Positions 18,480-26,313 of a stretch of DNA of 40,373 bases are shown one piece after another (the stretch's first letter is position 1; each line of letters opens with the position of its first letter). This DNA comes from Bacteriovoracaceae bacterium (GTDB lineage: Bacteria; Bdellovibrionota; Bacteriovoracia; Bacteriovoracales; Bacteriovoracaceae): the NCBI GenBank assembly GCA_028101965.1, contig JAOHMI010000017.1, forward strand, positions 1 through 40,373, in the 5' to 3' direction. Below the pieces are notes generated by a model. That model saw only the letters and a list, made by a program, of their open reading frames with translations. It searched no databases and was not told the DNA's origin. Made by a program: the position numbers and the translations under genes.

Positions 18480-20777
18480 CTAACTTAAATGATCCAGAAT
18501 ATTTTCACCAGTAAAAGGCAAACTTAACTCATTTTTCTTTCCACAATGAAGCGCATCCATAATGGCCGTGTAAACACTGGTTCCTAAAAGAAAGGGAGGT
18601 TCTCCCACCGCTTTTGATTTTGCCACGTTCGCTGTATTGGTTTCGTTTGGAAAAAAGTCCACTGAAAACTTTCGTGGAATATCTTGAATATTAGGTATTT
18701 TATAAGTGGTAGGAGAGTGAGTGGCCAAAAAACCATCAGGCCGATGAATCAATTCTTCCGTGGTGACCCAGCCTTGAGCTTGAATGTAAGCTCCCATAAT
18801 TTGCCCTCGGTCAATCTTTTCATCTACCGGGCGACCAAGATCCATTAAGATTTTGGCTTCTTGCACTTTGATTTCGCCTGTGAATTTATTAATCTTCACT
18901 ACAGTATTAACTGCGCCAGTTGAGTAGTATAAAAAGGGATTTCCTCTTTTCGTTTTATCATCAAACCAAATTTTTTCTGTTTTATAATGGCCATAATCAC
19001 AAAGAGAAACCCGGTTCATATAGGCCATTGATGTGAGTTCTTGAAAAGAGATGACTAACTTCCCTAAGCCTTGAACCGTATTATTCGCAAATTTAATTTT
19101 TTTCACTTTGTCTTTTGGACATTTTTTAAGTTTGGATTCATCCATCAATTCTTTTTTGCGTAAAAGAGAAACAGAGTAATATAAATCCATTAATCGATTT
19201 TTTATTTTTTCCGAGGCAATGAGGGCCGCACTTGCATTAATGTCCGTTCCACTAGAAGCCGCTGTTGCGGAAGTATTAGCATTCTTTTCAGTATTAGTTT
19301 TAAGCATAAAAATTCGCTCAGGTGTTAGCCCCCAATAGTCACTTAAGATTTTACGAATTTTATGGCTCACTCCTTGACCCATCTCAATTGCGCCGGTACT
19401 GGCTTGCATGGTTCCGTCAGGAAGAATATTGATTAAGGCATTCCCTTGATTAAGAAATTTGGCCGTAAATGAAATTCCAAACTTTGTTCCAGTCATGCTC
19501 ATACCGTAGAGCCATTCACTCGTTGGGTCACTATTAAGTTTTTTAATTTTTTTACGCTGACTTTGATAGGCTGATTTCTTTGCTAAATCTGAAAAAATCT
19601 CAGGTAGAAAGTTATGCTTGATCTTTTGACCGTAAGGAGTAGTCAATTTATTTTTTTGATATAAGTTTATTTGCCGAACTTGATAGGGGTCTAACTCCAG
19701 GTGCTGACCAATTCTTTCCATCAGCATTTCAATCAGCGCTGCTCCTTGAGGTCCACCAAAACCACGAAAAGCCGTATTGGAAACTTTATTCGTTTTAGCA
19801 ATTCGACCATTAATCTCGTAATGAGGTATATAGTAACAGTTATCAACGTGAAACATTCCCCGTTGCAGAATGGGAAGTGACAAGTCTAAATAAGCTCCAC
19901 CATCAGAATACATATCAACTTTTAAGTGGCGTATTTGACCCGCAGGAGAAACGATTATTTTATACTTATGATAAAACGGGTGCCGTTTGCCGGTAATTTG
20001 AAAATCCTCATCACGGTCTAAAATTAAGCGGCATGTTTTTTGTAATTTGACTGAAGCGAGTGCACATAAAGCAGCTATATGACTGGCCTGAGATTCTTTT
20101 CCTCCAAAGCCACCCCCTAATTTATTCACCTCAACAGTTATTTGTGAATAGGGAATATTAGTCATTTTAGAACATATATGCTGAACTTCCGTTGGATGCT
20201 GAGTGGAGGATTCAATTTTTAAATGATTGCCTTCTGAGTATGTTACTCGGGCAGCTTGAGTTTCTAAATAGAAATGCTCCTGGCCTCCGATGTGAAATTC
20301 ACCAACGATTCCCACATCATCAATATTGTTTTTATATTTTTTGGGCGAAATAAAACTAATGGTGTCACACAAAAAGGATTTCTTTTTAATGGCCTCTTGA
20401 ATAGAAAGAATTGGCTTAGCTTCCTGGTATTCTACTTTAACTTTTTTGGCCAGCTGTCTGGAGCTAGCGGGAGTTTTCGCCGCGATCAGACCAATAATTT
20501 CTCCGTAGTATTGAATCTTATTGGCAAAAAAGGGCTGATCCGCAATCATCGGTCCCCAGGCATTATCTTTAATATCCTTGGCCGAAAAAAAATTAATGAA
20601 ATTTGGATCTGTTTCAACTTGGGTTAAGTCAAAATCAGCAACTTTTCCCTTCGCGATGGTGGATAAAACGGGGTATAAATGAACTTCTCCCACAACAGGA
20701 GCAATGTCATCTACGTATATGGTTTTGCCTTGTGTATGAGATGAGCTGAATTCATCAGCGAAGATTTTCTTTTTCAT
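18480..20777 (-). CDS. xdhB: Xanthine dehydrogenase, molybdenum-binding subunit
   Basis: The 765-aa large subunit of xanthine dehydrogenase, which oxidises hypoxanthine and xanthine to urate at a molybdopterin centre. Family landmarks are all present: GGGFGGKES (molybdopterin loop), FRGFGGPQG with the substrate-binding Arg, IEMGQG, and KAVGEPPF, whose Glu726 corresponds to the catalytic Glu730 of Rhodobacter capsulatus XdhB. Length is normal (about 770-780 aa). It starts inside the stop of xdhA (4-base ATGA overlap), so the two are translationally coupled. A 280-base gap without a recognisable gene separates its end from the lipoprotein operon. Assignment to xanthine rather than another purine or aldehyde substrate rests on these motifs and the XdhA/XdhC partners. 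Confidence 0.95.
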   Translation of the reverse strand: MKKKIFADEFSSSHTQGKTIYVDDIAPVVGEVHLYPVLSTIAKGKVADFDLTQVETDPNFINFFSAKDIKDNAWGPMIADQPFFANKIQYYGEIIGLIAAKTPASSRQLAKKVKVEYQEAKPILSIQEAIKKKSFLCDTISFISPKKYKNNIDDVGIVGEFHIGGQEHFYLETQAARVTYSEGNHLKIESSTQHPTEVQHICSKMTNIPYSQITVEVNKLGGGFGGKESQASHIAALCALASVKLQKTCRLILDRDEDFQITGKRHPFYHKYKIIVSPAGQIRHLKVDMYSDGGAYLDLSLPILQRGMFHVDNCYYIPHYEINGRIAKTNKVSNTAFRGFGGPQGAALIEMLMERIGQHLELDPYQVRQINLYQKNKLTTPYGQKIKHNFLPEIFSDLAKKSAYQSQRKKIKKLNSDPTSEWLYGMSMTGTKFGISFTAKFLNQGNALINILPDGTMQASTGAIEMGQGVSHKIRKILSDYWGLTPERIFMLKTNTEKNANTSATAASSGTDINASAALIASEKIKNRLMDLYYSVSLLRKKELMDESKLKKCPKDKVKKIKFANNTVQGLGKLVISFQELTSMAYMNRVSLCDYGHYKTEKIWFDDKTKRGNPFLYYSTGAVNTVVKINKFTGEIKVQEAKILMDLGRPVDEKIDRGQIMGAYIQAQGWVTTEELIHRPDGFLATHSPTTYKIPNIQDIPRKFSVDFFPNETNTANVAKSKAVGEPPFLLGTSVYTAIMDALHCGKKNELSLPFTGENILDHLS

Positions 20778-22183
20778 AAAACCTCTTGGACGAATTTTTC
20801 ATCGTAGAAGAATTTTTTGATTAAATTTTCCACTAATTTATTTCTATATTTTGCACTACCCCGGTGATCACTCATGGGGGCAATCTTTTCTAAAGTTTTA
20901 TCTGAGATTTCTTTGATGAGCTGCTTTCCAAAATTCTTTTCGGAAATATCATTTGAATCAAATATAAAATTCATTACCACTGGGCCAACTCCGCCCACAC
21001 ATAAATGAGCTTGCTGAAATTGATTGTTTTTGAGCGCTAAGCTCATGGCCAAAGTAACTGCAGAAATATCTAAGTCTTTTCGTTTGGAAACTTTGTATAG
21101 GCGAAAATGTCCTTTACTCAATTCATTTAATGTTTCAAGGGGAATCAGCAAACATTTTATTAATTCATCTGGCCTAAGATTAAATTTTTTATAATCGATG
21201 TAAAAATCTTCCAAAGCGATGATTCGCTCTCCCTGAGAGCTAATTAGTTTAACTTGAGTTTTCGCCATGAGCAGAAATGGAATGGTATCACCAATAGGGG
21301 AACCGTTGGCCACATTTCCAATTATAGTGGCACGATTTTTAATTTGCGGGGAAGCAAAAATTCTCAGTAGCTCACTGACTTCTGGGTATATATTTTCACA
21401 ATATTCTTCCACATCATGAATCGTTGCCGCGGGAGTAATAACTAAGTTTCCTTCATGCTCAAAAAGGTGCTGAGTTGTTTCTATATTTTGTAGACTTAAA
21501 ATATGATAGTGACTGACTTTTAATTTATTCAGAACCACACCTAGATCTGTTAGGTTGGCCACAATTTTTAATTCGGGGTGATTCTTTTTTAGTTCGATGG
21601 CCTCACGCCAAGATTGCGGGGCATGAAAATGATACTGATTATCCACAACATCTAAACTCTCTTTTTCTAAATCATGAGAGACTGTCTCCAGGCGCAAAGG
21701 TTGTTTAAACTTTGTTTTTGTGGCCGCCTCCAAGATGGATTCGTAACCAGTACACCGGCATAGGTTTCCGGTTAATGCGTTTTTTATATGCTTTGATTTA
21801 GGGGAAGTTTTTTTCTGGTACAGGTCGGCGAGAGTACAAATTATTCCCGGCGTACAGTATCCGCATTGAGAAGCTCCGCAATTAACAAAATTCTTTTGTA
21901 GTTTTTGTATGTCAGGATTAAGTGACAAATGCTCAACGGTGACGATTTGTTTATTATGAAGTCCATAGAGATAGGCGATACAGCTGTTGATGGCCATATA
22001 TTGCTCGCTACATTCATCTTTCATCAACACACTGCAGGCCCCACAATCCCCCTCTCCGCAAACCACTTTGGTACCGGTAAGTTGACAGTCCTCTCGCAAG
22101 TAGCTGGAAAGTGGTTTAAAAATATCTCGGCCAGATATCTGATGTTTTTCTTGGTTGATCCATAAGGTAATTGAGTTTTGCAT
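20774..22183 (-). CDS. xdhA: Xanthine dehydrogenase, FeS/FAD subunit
   Basis: About 469 aa. It carries electrons from the molybdenum centre through two [2Fe-2S] clusters to FAD. The plant-type ferredoxin domain has CGEGDCGAC (Cys42, Cys47, Cys50) and a fourth Cys in INSC. The second cluster is NCGASQCGYC plus CRCTGY. The FAD-binding domain has 'ATIIGNVANGSPIGDTIP', the usual isoalloxazine loop, and a C-terminal CO-dehydrogenase-flavoprotein-like domain with 'RKDLDISAV'. I place the start at ATG 22183, which gives the standard N-terminus; a TTG 18 bases upstream (22201) is in frame and cannot be excluded. It overlaps xdhB by 4 bases. The divergent xdhC begins 109 bases away, so regulation is probably shared. 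Confidence 0.95.
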   Translation of the reverse strand: MQNSITLWINQEKHQISGRDIFKPLSSYLREDCQLTGTKVVCGEGDCGACSVLMKDECSEQYMAINSCIAYLYGLHNKQIVTVEHLSLNPDIQKLQKNFVNCGASQCGYCTPGIICTLADLYQKKTSPKSKHIKNALTGNLCRCTGYESILEAATKTKFKQPLRLETVSHDLEKESLDVVDNQYHFHAPQSWREAIELKKNHPELKIVANLTDLGVVLNKLKVSHYHILSLQNIETTQHLFEHEGNLVITPAATIHDVEEYCENIYPEVSELLRIFASPQIKNRATIIGNVANGSPIGDTIPFLLMAKTQVKLISSQGERIIALEDFYIDYKKFNLRPDELIKCLLIPLETLNELSKGHFRLYKVSKRKDLDISAVTLAMSLALKNNQFQQAHLCVGGVGPVVMNFIFDSNDISEKNFGKQLIKEISDKTLEKIAPMSDHRGSAKYRNKLVENLIKKFFYDEKFVQEVL

Positions 22184-22280
22184 TGTGGGTAAGTCTATCA
22201 ATTTCCAAGGCTTTTTGAAAAGTTGTAATTCATGTCTGTGTACATATTGGATAGAGGCTATTCAAGAGATAAGTTTCCTC

Positions 22281-22286
22281 TATAAT
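22281..22286 (+). promoter_or_regulatory. TATAAT -10 box immediately before xdhC
   Basis: A perfect TATAAT ends 6 bases before the xdhC ATG (22293). Transcription would then begin at or next to the start codon, giving a leaderless mRNA, and indeed no Shine-Dalgarno is present. The -35 is weak (TTCAAG at 22261-22266, spacing 14). Inferred. Confidence 0.45.
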
Positions 22287-22292
22287 AGCTTC

Positions 22293-23090
22293 ATGAATTT
22301 TGCGCAAATTGAAGAGATATTGCAGCGGTATGGAAGTGTTTGTTTAGTCACTATTATTGAGACAAGTGGACATACTCCCAATCCAGTGGGGGCCAAGATG
22401 TTGGTGGGAGAATCGGCTGAACTTTTAGCCGGTACTATTGGCGGGGGAAACCTGGAAGAGCAAGCGAGAAACGTAGCGCAAGAAAGAATCAAATTAAATC
22501 AACACCAGGTGATGAGCTTTCCGCTCAACGATCGACTCGGTCAATGCTGCGGAGGTAAAGTCGAGTTGTTTTTTGAAATACTCAATTCTGGACCAAAAAT
22601 TGACCTCTATGGAAGTGGGCATGTATCTTTGGCCTTAGCTCCTCTATTAATTCAAGCTGGTTTTCAGGTTAGAGTTATTGATCCTCGAGCAGAATGGTTA
22701 GAGAAAATGGGTGCATTTAAAAAAGTCGAGTCAGTTCAGCTTGATTATCAAAACTTTCTATCTCAAAACACTTTAGTGATCCCATCCTTTAGTTTAATCT
22801 TTACTCACTCTCACCACGAGGATCGAATAATTTTAAAATATTTATTAAAAAATCGAACAGGCAAAAATTATATTGGGCTCATTGGCAGTACTCACAAGGC
22901 ACAAGTTTTTGCCAAAGAGATGCAGCAAGAGTTTGATAGCTTAAATATTACTGACTATTACCAATGTCCCATTGGAGAACCCAATGGTGGGAAAAAACCC
23001 ATCGAAGTGGCCATATCCATCATGCAAGAAATTTTGCTACAATATCATCAAAAGGAAATTGATGGTGAAGAAAAAGCAGATCTTTCATAA
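22293..23090 (+). CDS. xdhC: Xanthine dehydrogenase accessory protein XdhC
   Basis: About 265 aa. XdhC binds molybdenum cofactor, promotes its sulfuration and delivers it to xanthine dehydrogenase. Motifs seen are GGGNLEEQAR, GQCCGGKVELFFE with the paired cysteines, a Rossmann segment DLYGSGHVSLALAPLL, the SHHEDR stretch, GLIGSTHKAQ, and CPIGEPNGGKKPIEVAISI at the end. The frame is open further upstream, but the family N-terminus begins at ATG 22293, 6 bases after a TATAAT box and without an SD. It is divergent from xdhA-xdhB. The last 29 bases overlap the start of the DapF-like gene, so the two proteins are probably made together. Confidence 0.95.
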   Translation: MNFAQIEEILQRYGSVCLVTIIETSGHTPNPVGAKMLVGESAELLAGTIGGGNLEEQARNVAQERIKLNQHQVMSFPLNDRLGQCCGGKVELFFEILNSGPKIDLYGSGHVSLALAPLLIQAGFQVRVIDPRAEWLEKMGAFKKVESVQLDYQNFLSQNTLVIPSFSLIFTHSHHEDRIILKYLLKNRTGKNYIGLIGSTHKAQVFAKEMQQEFDSLNITDYYQCPIGEPNGGKKPIEVAISIMQEILLQYHQKEIDGEEKADLS

Positions 23091-23919
23091 ATATACGGCC
23101 CTGGGCAATGATTATATCGTAATAGATCAAAAAAATTTAAAATCAAAAATAACTTCTCATTTAGTCAAAAAAATGTGTCAGCGAAACTTTGGTATTGGGG
23201 CAGATGGGGTTTTGCTAGTTGAAAAAGTTAGTAAAAATCTATTTAAGTTAAAAATATTCAATTCTGATGGATCAACAGCAGGTAAGAGCGGAAATGGTAT
23301 GAGGATCGCCGCGCACTATTTGTCCCAGACTTATTCACCTGCTAATCAATTTCAATTGCAAATAAAACAAAAAATATTTTTTGTTGAGAAATGGCAGATT
23401 CTAAAAAATAATTTTAAGGCATCCATTCAAATGGGGGAGAGTGTACCTATTTTAATTCCCCAGAATTGTACCCTTCCCTTTAAATTTAAAAAAGATAAAT
23501 TATTTGTAAAGATTAAGGGAACTTTTCTTCCAGCAGTGGTTCAAGATATGGGAAACCCCCATTTAAGTTTGGTTGACGAAGAAAGAAAACTCTCTAAACA
23601 AGATTTAATTTCTTTTGCGCGTGAAATTCAAATGAGTAAATACTTTAAAAAAAGTAAAGGGGTTAATGTTCAATTGGTTCATCCAGTTAATAAGAAAAAA
23701 ATAAAAATATATATTTATGAAAGAGGGTCTGGGTATACTTTGGCATCAGGATCCAGTAGCTGTGCTGTTGCACTTGCTGCCCAGAAATTAGACCCACTCA
23801 TTAAATTTCCTATCCATGTAAAAAATGAGCAAGGGGAGTTAAGAGTTTCTCAAAAAGATGGTCAAATCTATCTTGAAGGAAAATGTTGTCACTTATTTCA
23901 AGGGTTATTTTTTCTTTAA
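23062..23919 (+). CDS. DapF-superfamily protein with both catalytic cysteines replaced by serine
   Basis: A 285-aa homologue of diaminopimelate epimerase (DapF), which interconverts LL- and meso-diaminopimelate with two cysteines. The two-lobed fold is intact: TALGNDYIVID (Asn15 region), FGIGADGV, NSDGSTAGKSGNGMR, MGNPHLSLV, and ERGSGYTLASGSSSCA. The substrate-contacting Asn, Glu220-Arg221 and Gly loops are kept. But the first catalytic Cys (Cys73 in H. influenzae, in CGNG) is Ser76 (AGC) and the second (Cys217, in ACGTG) is Ser229 (TCA). No frameshift or stop is seen, and the rest looks selected, so it is not an ordinary pseudogene. It is unlikely to be a normal epimerase. The start ATG 23062 has AAGGA at 23052 or so, and lies inside xdhC (29-base overlap). 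Confidence 0.85.
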   Translation: MVKKKQIFHKYTALGNDYIVIDQKNLKSKITSHLVKKMCQRNFGIGADGVLLVEKVSKNLFKLKIFNSDGSTAGKSGNGMRIAAHYLSQTYSPANQFQLQIKQKIFFVEKWQILKNNFKASIQMGESVPILIPQNCTLPFKFKKDKLFVKIKGTFLPAVVQDMGNPHLSLVDEERKLSKQDLISFAREIQMSKYFKKSKGVNVQLVHPVNKKKIKIYIYERGSGYTLASGSSSCAVALAAQKLDPLIKFPIHVKNEQGELRVSQKDGQIYLEGKCCHLFQGLFFL

Positions 23920-23979
23920 ATTGTTGCAATATTTGTGGGCAATATGCTTATCAAAATTCCATAAGTTAATATAATATTT

Positions 23980-24007
23980 TTGGAAACTTTCGTACCTAAA
24001 CTATAAT
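23980..24007 (+). promoter_or_regulatory. Promoter TTGGAA-16-TATAAT, probably leaderless
   Basis: TTGGAA (23980-23985), 16-base spacer, TATAAT (24002-24007), then six bases to the ATG at 24014. No Shine-Dalgarno lies between, so the mRNA should start at or within a base or two of the AUG. Sequence match is direct; leaderless transcription is inferred. Confidence 0.5.
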
Positions 24008-24013
24008 AAAATT

Positions 24014-24274
24014 ATGAGAAAGTTACTATTTTTACTATTGATTATTTCGGCCACATCATTTGCCTTCATTATTGAAGATAATTTTGTGGGAATAAAACCT
24101 AATAATACTTCATTAAGCTGTTATTTTTTTGAAAATGGTAAGTTATTTCTCTATTTAAGTGAAGAGCAAGCTGTCTTTCCCGTTCCACAAGATCATGAAG
24201 AACCTGTGATTCATAAGTATAGAGAGTGTAAAAAAGATGATTTCATCGTTATCGATGATTTCGCAGGCTTATAG
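24014..24274 (+). CDS. Small secreted protein
   Basis: An 86-aa protein with a typical signal peptide (residues 1 to about 18, cut near SFAF). The 68-residue mature part is acidic and has two cysteines (in SLSCYFF and RECKKDD) that could form one disulfide in the periplasm. I recognise no family. The gene is flanked by the DapF-like gene upstream and the TIGR02147 regulator downstream, and has its own promoter just before the ATG. Its reality rests on the strong promoter, signal peptide and codon usage resembling the neighbours. Confidence 0.6.
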   Translation: MRKLLFLLLIISATSFAFIIEDNFVGIKPNNTSLSCYFFENGKLFLYLSEEQAVFPVPQDHEEPVIHKYRECKKDDFIVIDDFAGL

Positions 24275-24328
24275 GTTTTAAGTAAAAAGACATTTCTCTT
24301 CGGAGATTCCTGCCTCTCTTGTTCAGTG

Positions 24329-24363
24329 TGATTTCAAAAAAGTTTCGTTATGATTTCAAAAAA
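24329..24363. promoter_or_regulatory. Direct repeat TGATTTCAAAAAA, two copies, 22-bp period
   Basis: Identical 13-mers start at 24329 and 24351, about two helical turns apart, so a protein would meet both on the same DNA face. They lie just upstream of a TACAAT -10-like box (24374-24379), covering the -35 zone of the TIGR02147 regulator gene. Likely an operator, possibly for autoregulation (inference). Confidence 0.4.
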
Positions 24364-24400
24364 ATTGAGTTTTTACAATATTGTTTGTACTTAACTAGTC

Positions 24401-25255
24401 ATGGAACTTTTATCAGATAATCTTAGCATTTACTCTTATTCCTGTCCGGGACTATTCCTCAAGGATCGATGGGCTGCGAAAAAAAAGCTTAACCCATCCT
24501 TCACCATACGGTCATGGTCAAAAATTTTAGGTTTTAAAAATAATGCACCTCTATCACTCATGCTAAATGGTAAGAGGTCTATTCCGAAAAAGTATTTACC
24601 AAGAATTGTCAAATCTTTAAAGCTATCCTCTAAAGAATCAAATTATCTTGAATTGATGATCGATTATTCCTCCCAGAAAGACACTGATTCAAAAGAATAT
24701 TATTTACAAAAATTAAGTAAATATAATCAACATAATAATTCACTTGGAAAAGAGATTGATGAATTTAAATATTTAGAAAATCCATTCTGTACGGCCATTT
24801 TAGAGATGAGTTCATTACCAGACTTTAAACTTTCACCTATATGGATAAAAAATAGATTAGCTTTTGATTTATCAGTTCAAGAAATTAAAGTGTGTTTGTC
24901 TCTTTTAGATAAATTAGGATTACTAACCTTATCCTCAGAAAACCAAGTCATAAAAAAGTATCCTAAAATTACTAATAAAAAAGATGTTCATAGCATGGGA
25001 GTGCAAAACTATCATCAAAAAGCATCTCAATTAGCAGCTGAAGCAGTAAAAAAGCAATCAGTTGATGAACGAGAGTTTAATAGTTATTCCTTAAATTTAA
25101 ATATAGAAAAAATAATAGAAGCTAAATCTGAAATCAGAAAGTTTATTAATCAATTTATTACCACCTTTGAGTCCAATGAAAATGAAGGTGATGAAACATA
25201 TCAATTAAATTTACAACTTTTTCAATTAACAAATAATTTAAAGGAAAAACAATGA
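24401..25255 (+). CDS. TIGR02147-family regulator (FibroTIGR type)
   Basis: A 284-aa protein of the TIGR02147 family, known mainly from Fibrobacteres and Bdellovibrionota. The N-terminal half is an XRE-like helix-turn-helix (residues about 25-65: FTIRSWSKILGFKNNAPLSL, then MLNGKRSIPKKY), followed by a DUF4423-like helical domain ('ISVQEIKVCLSLLDKLGLL' region, about 160-175). These are thought to be transcriptional regulators. The gene ends inside the start of the next one (ATGA, 4 bases), the usual layout in which a regulator of this family is coupled to a secreted protein. No SD precedes the ATG. A direct repeat just upstream suggests autoregulation. Confidence 0.85.
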   Translation: MELLSDNLSIYSYSCPGLFLKDRWAAKKKLNPSFTIRSWSKILGFKNNAPLSLMLNGKRSIPKKYLPRIVKSLKLSSKESNYLELMIDYSSQKDTDSKEYYLQKLSKYNQHNNSLGKEIDEFKYLENPFCTAILEMSSLPDFKLSPIWIKNRLAFDLSVQEIKVCLSLLDKLGLLTLSSENQVIKKYPKITNKKDVHSMGVQNYHQKASQLAAEAVKKQSVDEREFNSYSLNLNIEKIIEAKSEIRKFINQFITTFESNENEGDETYQLNLQLFQLTNNLKEKQ

Positions 25256-26211
25256 ACTTAAATCTCTTTCGGCTAAAACGACCTATTCTCCTTTTTTCAT
25301 TATTCTTGTGCTTGGGTGTATTTGGCCAAGGAAATACGACTTCGAGTAGTGGTGCTGGAAATGGTGGGGATCAAATTCGAGCGAGTTTTATTGAAACAGG
25401 ACACGTCATCGTTAACGCTTATCAAGATGTTATGCTGGATAATAACGTGGATCCCGATTTACTTAGAGATACACTCGATATCAACAAAATTAAAACAAGC
25501 TCAAAGCAACTTTTTGATAATAAGGGAAACCCAGTTGATGCTTTAGGACAAAAAGATGAAATTATTTTATTCATAGGTTCTGTCACTAAAGGCGATGGCT
25601 GGCTAGGGATTTTTCAAAGAGGAGTAGAAGATAAAAAGTTAATTTTGCACGAAATGTTTCGTTCCGCTTACGGTGTCGGTGCTGATGATAATTATGATTT
25701 ATCCATTAAAATTTTAAACACAAAAATTGAATCATCTAAATTATGTGAGGATATCTTGGACTGTGTGAAATTTGCCGGAAGGTTAACTGGAACAAAATAT
25801 ATAATTGATAAGGATGTAAAGGGGGGGATCATTATTTCTGATAATGTTATCCTCACTAAAAATAATATTGATTACTATTTATCTTTATTTTTAAACCAAG
25901 CAAACTTTACTCGTATACCCCTTTTGGAGGAAAATGCATGGAAAGTTATCCCGGCCAGAGAAATTAGATATGATTCACCTCCTATGTATGAATTGGGCAA
26001 AGATAAATTACCCCATACCTACGATTATATTATGGTAACTTATGAATTGGAGAATCCTAGTAAAACAGAAGAGCTGGCCGTTACTATGAGACCATTTATG
26101 GCCAAATACTCGAGGGTTGTTGAACTGAACCATGGGTTTATTGCCATAAGTGCTCCGGCCATTATGGTTAAAAACATGCTTAAATTAATTAAAATTATCG
26201 ATAGAAAATAA
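25252..26211 (+). CDS. Exported protein with orphan secretin N0/N1-like domains
   Basis: A 319-aa protein with a signal peptide (1 to about 25) and a short 'GNGGD' linker common in Bdellovibrionota secreted proteins. Residues about 41-155 form a domain of unknown function with 'LILHEMFRSAYGVGADDNYDLS'. The C-terminal 150 residues look like the periplasmic N-domains of type II/IV pilus secretins: N0-like (168-233, with TKYIIDKDVKGG and ENAWKVIP) and N1-like (256-319, with TYELENPSKTEELAVTMRPF and 'GFIAISAPAIMVKNMLKLIK'). The secretin pore domain is absent, so it cannot form a channel itself. It might cap or tune a secretin, or have been re-used. It overlaps the regulator by 4 bases; a strong terminator follows. 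Confidence 0.8.
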   Translation: MNLNLFRLKRPILLFSLFLCLGVFGQGNTTSSSGAGNGGDQIRASFIETGHVIVNAYQDVMLDNNVDPDLLRDTLDINKIKTSSKQLFDNKGNPVDALGQKDEIILFIGSVTKGDGWLGIFQRGVEDKKLILHEMFRSAYGVGADDNYDLSIKILNTKIESSKLCEDILDCVKFAGRLTGTKYIIDKDVKGGIIISDNVILTKNNIDYYLSLFLNQANFTRIPLLEENAWKVIPAREIRYDSPPMYELGKDKLPHTYDYIMVTYELENPSKTEELAVTMRPFMAKYSRVVELNHGFIAISAPAIMVKNMLKLIKIIDRK

Positions 26212-26223
26212 AATTGATTCATG

Positions 26224-26267
26224 TTGCAGTCAGTTGAATTCAAACTGACTGCAATAAGAGTTTTTTT
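26224..26267 (+). terminator. Rho-independent terminator after the secretin-N-like gene
   Basis: A perfect 12-bp stem, TTGCAGTCAGTT (26224-26235) with AACTGACTGCAA (26243-26254), 7-nt loop, then seven T residues at 26261-26267. It ends the TIGR02147 operon. Confidence 0.85.
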
Positions 26268-26313
26268 AAGCAATTTCGCAAACGCTATGCTCTTCAGACA
26301 GATTATTTATACT

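Noticed and set aside
22155-22292. Upstream extension of xdhC to an ATG at 22155
   Set aside because: It would run over the xdhA start region on the other strand, has no SD, and the known XdhC N-terminus begins at 22293.
22972-23061. Upstream extension of the DapF-like gene
   Set aside because: It overlaps xdhC by over 100 bases and has no SD; the ATG at 23062 has AAGGA and gives the family N-terminus.
23062-23919. DapF-like gene as a decayed pseudogene
   Set aside because: The frame is intact, the SD is good, and all other motif residues are conserved; only the two Cys are changed.
24295-24306. TCTC-TTCG-GAGA hairpin after the small secreted gene as a terminator
   Set aside because: Only 4 bp and no T-run follows; too weak to call.
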